A stretch of 64,000 nucleotides of DNA from positions 64,363,852 to 64,427,851 of the forward strand of contig CM047815.1 in assembly GCA_026214975.1 (NCBI GenBank), read 5' to 3'. The DNA comes from Gentiana macrophylla. Lineage: Eukaryota > Streptophyta > Magnoliopsida > Gentianales > Gentianaceae. Shown here one piece after another: positions 59,577 through 64,000 of the stretch; position 1 is the stretch's first letter, and every line of letters starts with the position of its first letter. The translations under genes were made by a program, and so were the position numbers. Below the pieces are notes generated by a model, which saw only the letters and a list, made by a program, of their open reading frames with translations, ran no database searches and was not told the DNA's origin.

Positions 59577-59604
59577 CCACTTGCCTTTCGTGCAAGTGGG
59601 AGAT
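59577..59604 (+). other. A2 polypurine tract inside a perfect hairpin
   Basis: GCAAGTGGGAGAT (59592-59604) abuts the 3' LTR. CCACTTGC (59577-59584) pairs with GCAAGTGG (59592-59599) around CTTTCGT. Confidence 0.85.
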
Positions 59605-61404
59605 TGTTAGGTGTAGTGCCCGAAAGACAATTATGTAATTGTTTTAGGACAGAATTAATAATTCATCTTATTATATGCATGTATACTTATAATTAAGACA
59701 CTACTGAAAACTCTAAGTACCTCGTTTATGTAATCACATAACTCAGTGTATAGCTATACACAAGAGGATTGAGTTAGTGAGATGTACTTAAAATTAACTT
59801 AGTCCATAGCGTTTATTAATCTGAGTACGGGTATCATGATTAATTTGCTATTAATGCGCCCAGAACACTTCAGGTGTGACAGTCTTATCCGGACTGTCGG
59901 TAATAGGGTACCTAGTGGGGCATTTATATATGATGATAATCATATAGGGTTGGACCGATTTGATTTGAGTTCTCGATATAATTCCGTAATCGGAAAGTCT
60001 TATCGAATCACAAGATGATCATATATGGATTAATCACAATCCTGAGGTGATCACAAACGACTGCTTAGACTAGGATATGGTTTGATGTGTTAGTAAGGAT
60101 CACTTCGTTGTATGTGGTCCAACACTTCTCGTTGGCTCTATTCTGGGATGAGTGAGTAGTCTGTGCTATCACAGATATGGAATCCATTCCTTCCCTCGGG
60201 AAGTAGACAGACGATTCCTTTATTGTTAACCACTAAAAGCGATCGATGAGCCCAGTTCATACTATATTAGTGGTGAACTAATTGATCACTAGGGGGTTAA
60301 TGGTAAATAAGGATAATATGTTTCGAGAAGGGTTTACGGAGATATCCCGAATCGAAGTGAACAATCTATGGAGGATTTATCCGTATATAATGATTATATC
60401 AGTGGACGCTTATAAACTCATAGTTGAGTATAAGTTATCTATATTCGGCAGAGTTCAGTTTCGGGTTTATGGTGGTGTAATCCCGGAATTAATAGATTGA
60501 ATATTATTGTTCGATCCGATTTAATAATTTTATTTAATTTATTGTAGCTTTCTTGAATATGGGTCCACATGGTCCCCGACGCTGACTCTAATATAGCATA
60601 TAGGTTTTCTCGTCGCTTCACCTCAATTATAACTAAATAGTTGGATTGGACTATTTAATTGATATGTGGATTAATTGTTTAGTTGGACTAGATGATTAAA
60701 TACATGGAAAATAAATTTTTCGTGGACTCGGCCCAACGTGTCAAAAATGCGCATGGACCTTATTTAATTAGGGTGGGGCGCATATTTGGGTTAATTAATT
60801 ATCAAGAAATTAGTTTTCTTGGATAATTATTTAATGTGTGATTTATCTTTTATTTGTTAATTGATAATTCATGGAATATTAGATAATAATATGATTTATC
60901 CTAATTTGTTTGGGATAATTATTTTAATTATCTTTTATTTGGAATAAGGATTAATCTAATAATTATCTCTTAATTATTAAATCATTGGAAGACAAGGATT
61001 GCTCTCCTATATAAAGAGAGTTCTCCCAAGCCTTTTGACATCACATTAAAACACGCCATTATCATAAGAATATAGCTTGGAATTTTCGGCTATAGTTCTT
61101 CGGGTTTCGAGTTGGAATAATTTTCGGGATTATTCCGGTAGCATATCAAGGAGGTCCGGCGGCGGGAAACACCATCCACTTAGTGTTGCTGGGAGACACA
61201 CGTTGGAAGACGGTGGCTGCTCAATCACGTGTTCTTGGAGCCTTTTGTTCTTGGAGTTAAGCACCATAAACTGGTAAGCAGTCTAACCCCCTCGTAGGTT
61301 AGATCTATTTATTTTATGTATTTTGGTTGACTAGATCTAGATCTATACTATTCCGCTGCGTAATCGGGTGGATCTTGATCCATCCGGCGATATTACATCT
61401 AACA
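59605..61404 (+). repeat. A2 3' LTR
   Basis: 1800 bp, TGTTAGGTGTAGTGCCC to TACATCTAACA. TATATAAA at 61008-61015. Followed by the CGAAT duplication. Confidence 0.95.
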
Positions 61405-61608
61405 CGAATATCCCATGAATTGGAAAGGATTAAGAGTGATGTGCGTAAATCATTGGATTACGTCACAATTGGAACACTTAAAGGACTGTCAAGAGACAGG
61501 GGTGAATATTGTATGTCACGGGGGGGTGGGTATTCCGGGAACAGGGGAATCTTTGTCTATTGAGGGAAAGGCTGGTTATACTTCGTTCTATGAATCGCAG
61601 ATTTAACA
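61405..61608 (+). other. Unassigned open stretch between A2 and next LTR
   Basis: A frame runs from the A2 junction to a TAA at 61604-61606 (MNWKGLRVMCVNHWITS, CHGGVGIPGTGES, then GKAGYTSFYESQI). It does not continue convincingly on the left side of A2. It ends three bases before the LTR-like start at 61609, so it may be the pol end or interior of that element. Function unknown. Confidence 0.3.
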
Positions 61609-62499
61609 TGTAATATCCCGACTTTTCGAAAAAGGGCAGACGTGTCTTTTTGCGAAAATTGGAATATTATAATTTACGGATTTAAAGTCTATCAAGTGTA
61701 TTTATATATATATTTGGCCGATATATATATATAATTTGGAGATAAATCCGATTTTAAGTAAAAAGGGCAATTAAGGAAAATAAGGGATTAGGTTAATTAT
61801 TGGGATTTCCTATTTAAGGAGAAATTAACCCCAGTAGTTTCCCTAATCTTTTAAATCAGAAATTTCCTCCTTAGAAGCCTCCTCTTGCGTGTGAGAGTTG
61901 GAAGAAAAACGCGGCTGAGAGCGTAAGAAGAGCCAACGAGAGTTTCTGCGATATCTCATGGAGTTTTCAACCGTTTTTAGATCCGCGAGAAGCGTTGGAA
62001 TCGTCGTGAAAGGAGCGTCGTTTCAACACTCAAAGATCAGAGCTTTGTTAAGGTTATCTGCAAGAAAAGATCGAGGTTTTACTGCAGTCTTCTGAGTTTG
62101 AAGTTGGTTTATTTTGCTAAAAAGGTAAGAGGCTCTTCCTACAAATTAATTATGGTTTAGAGAGGTTAGATCGTGTTTTGATTCGTTTTATAAGAAGGTT
62201 TTCATATTGAATAGTTGGTGTTTTATGATGTTAAAGGTAAATAAAGGGAGGTTCAACTGTTTTTAATAATGTGATTATTGGTGTTATTTTCGTTTCTATT
62301 TATTTTGTTTGATATAAGCTTTGTTGTTGTTTTTGTATATATATTTTCATTGCTTATAGCTGTCGAAAAACAAAGAGGCATCATGTGTTCATGCAGATGC
62401 TTTTGAAGTCTTCTGTAAAGAACAGAAAAAAAAAAAAAAAAAAAAAAGCTAAATAATATATTTTCATTGTTGGTGTGCATCATGTTTATTTCTCTTCTG

Positions 62500-62553
<54 letters not shown>

Positions 62554-64000
62554 AGTCACTGCTTTATATCATTGGTTGGGTGTACAGAAGCTGTTGATTG
62601 AAGAAAAAAATGGACGGCTTTTCTTAAAAAAATATATATATGTATATATTAAATAAATAATAAAAAGAAGAGGAGCAGCCGCATTAAAAAAAAAAAAAGG
62701 GATGATTTAGAACATTTATTGTACAGTTGTTTAGTATATTTGTGTTGTGTTATTTTCTTTTAAAATTTTCAGAAAATATGAATATACGATTTGGTAGACA
62801 ATGGATTTTGTAAATAACGTTATTGTGATGTTTAGCTTGAATTGTAGTATTGTTAATGAACTTAAATAAGATTAAATGAAAATAAACAAGCCTCGATTGA
62901 GCTTCCGATTCGTTTAGTTTCGGCACCGTACGTACTCTTAAAGGGAGTTGAAGTTCGGATCCGTCGGAAGGGCATGAAAGGGCTTGTGCTTTGATGAATT
63001 AGTATTCATCAATATGCGTATAATTCTTGGCGCATCAAGTGTCTAGTGGTCTAAGAAAGAGAGTTGAGTTTGTGAGGGAGCTTACTTGAAAACACCTAGG
63101 TGGCTAGATAATAACCATTAATAATTACATACTTGCATAGTAATAAGATTAAACATCATGTCATCCTTGGTAAGGCACAAGACTATATCGCAATGTGTAG
63201 GCCTTCGGATAGAGCGAGTAAACTTGCTGGCCTTTCTAGAGGCACCAGGAGTAGAGGGTACTCGTTGTGGATAACTTTGCTGGCCATTAGAGGGCACCAG
63301 GAGTAAAGGGACTTCACAAGTAGATAACTCTGCTGGCCCAAGGGCACCAGGAGTAGAGGGACTTTACAATGGAATAACTCCGTAGGTTCATAAGACCCCA
63401 AGTACGGAGGGACTTCGCCGAACGCGTATACTATCGGGACTAGCCCGTGGCTATTGGTGAGTTCCACCAATAGGTTGCACCCAGATGTCTCGTGGTGGGC
63501 AGCACCATGCGTAGGGTCCTTGAATGCGGATGTAACACATATAAGCTAAGTTAGAAACAGTTAGTCATGACATGTTGATGGACATGAAGCGAACCCTAGA
63601 TTGAGTCGGTCTCATAAAGATAATTAAAGTAATAAACTTGTTAAAGAGCCTTAATTAAATTGTAGCTTCTACTTCTTACTTTGTACATTGTACTTACCTC
63701 AAATGCATGTTTATTTATGTGTTTGGGGGAGAGAAGACGAACAGGTTAACCCGGAGTTCGAAGAGTGCTTTGATGATGACGTTTAAAGACGCCAAAGTTG
63801 AAGACTTTAATTATTTATGTTTTATTTATTCTTTAGACTTGGAGTTTCGTTTGGGAACTTGTAATTACCTTCTAGTTTTCTCTTTTGGAGTTTATCGTAC
63901 GTTTTGGATTTCGTTGATTTCCATTCTTAGTAGCATTTTATGGTGTTTGCCGAGTCTTTTGAGCTTCCGTTCTGCTAAACTCGATACGACGTAGTAGAGG
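61609..64000 (+). repeat. Probable Ty3/Gypsy-type LTR, running off the window
   Basis: Starts TGTAATATCCCGAC, like chromovirus LTRs (TGTAATACCCC type). Contains a 5'-UTR-like segment (about 61800-62130, ending in GCTAAAAAG|GTAAGAG, a good donor site), (TA)n at 62507-62548, a run of about 22 A at 62428-62449, and a hairpin-bearing tandem repeat at 63220-63415. No coding frame of note. Absence of any pol within 2.4 kb and the window edge prevent confirmation; a host gene promoter with first exon is an alternative for 61800-62130. Confidence 0.45.
63220..63415 (+). repeat. Four tandem units of about 50 bp with CTGGCC..GGCACCAG
   Basis: Units begin near 63220, 63271, 63324 and 63373. The first three contain TGCTGGCC, a short spacer, GGCACCAGGAGTA and GAGGG or AAGGG; the fourth is diverged. 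CTGG/CCAG can pair within each unit. Confidence 0.75.

Larger units (their letters stand above)
53918..59591 (+). repeat. A2 non-coding structured interior
   Basis: After the primer site comes a variable segment (about 54090-54745), then a region conserved with A1 and B: GGGGGTACCAACG and CCATCTCGGTG (near 54770), two GGCGGCA boxes (55651-55677, 55863-55882), four two-tier hairpins (56328-56680), a long stretch without distinctive repeats, TAGGG-loop-CCCTA hairpins (58468-58685), and a last box (59413-59436) before the 3' LTR. Short frames are not conserved between copies, which argues for RNA rather than protein function. Confidence 0.85.
52109..61404 (+). mobile_element. LTR retrotransposon A2, complete, non-autonomous (LARD-like)
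   Basis: Complete element of 9296 bp: 5' LTR 52109-53902, initiator-Met primer site, 5.7-kb interior, polypurine tract, 3' LTR 59605-61404. The 5-bp target duplication CGAAT flanks it (52104-52108 and 61405-61409). The interior has no gag-pol; the longest frames are about 107 codons or less and unrecognised. Intact ends and duplication show that it transposed as a unit, so proteins were supplied in trans, probably by a Copia relative given the primer and polypurine sequences. Indels between the two LTRs indicate that the insertion is not very recent. Confidence 0.95.

Overview
This window looks like nuclear DNA of a flowering plant, probably a eudicot. The evidence is split genes with GT..AG introns, plant-type LTR retrotransposons primed by initiator-Met tRNA, a plant LINE with a C-terminal RNase H, tRNA-derived SINEs, a Helitron, and AT-rich sequence with many microsatellites. 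Nothing prokaryotic or organellar is visible. Only two intact host genes can be supported, both on the minus strand: a four-exon RING-finger protein (40985-43698) and a single-exon OCTOPUS/DUF740-like protein with tandem EPRKSGF repeats (49616-51109).

Most of the rest is nested transposable elements. Layout: 1-8286 is a minus-strand LTR element (family A, copy A1) whose 3' LTR is cut by the window edge. 8287-11580 is a mosaic of a coding relic, a hAT-like element, a Gypsy-like LTR piece and a TRIM-like element. 11580-16364 is a plus-strand family B element that has lost its 5' end. 16374-18996 is a degenerate minus-strand Ty3/Gypsy chromovirus fragment, followed by a TRIM-type LTR. 20195-22720 holds two relics of one coding region separated by short palindromic repeat arrays. 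22720-34893 is a second family B element, minus strand, split by a family C LTR (TSD TATAG). That LTR is itself filled with a third family B fragment and a Copia-like LTR. 35602-40141 is a non-autonomous Helitron. 44333-49615 holds a SINE, a family C-like LTR and a LINE with an 11-bp TSD. 52109-61404 is a complete family A element (copy A2) with LTRs of about 1.8 kb and TSD CGAAT. 61609 to the end is probably a Gypsy-type LTR.

The most unusual content is in families A and B. Both have LTRs, a tRNA primer site, a polypurine tract and a TATA box, but no gag-pol, so they are LARD-like passengers that must borrow proteins. Their 5-6 kb non-coding interiors are related to each other and carry repeated small RNA-hairpin candidates. 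The clearest is a two-tier hairpin present in 3-4 spaced copies per element. Its inner stem changes in a compensatory way (CGGT/ACCG versus CAGT/ACTG) around a conserved ATTTGGA loop. A second box (TGACC-K-ACCCT-R-CGGCGGCA) occurs three times in A, usually inside inverted-repeat stems. A third motif (TAGGG-loop-CCCTA) also recurs. Together they suggest a structured RNA used for packaging, dimerisation or replication of a coding-free retrotransposon. That function is inference; the sequence patterns are directly visible.
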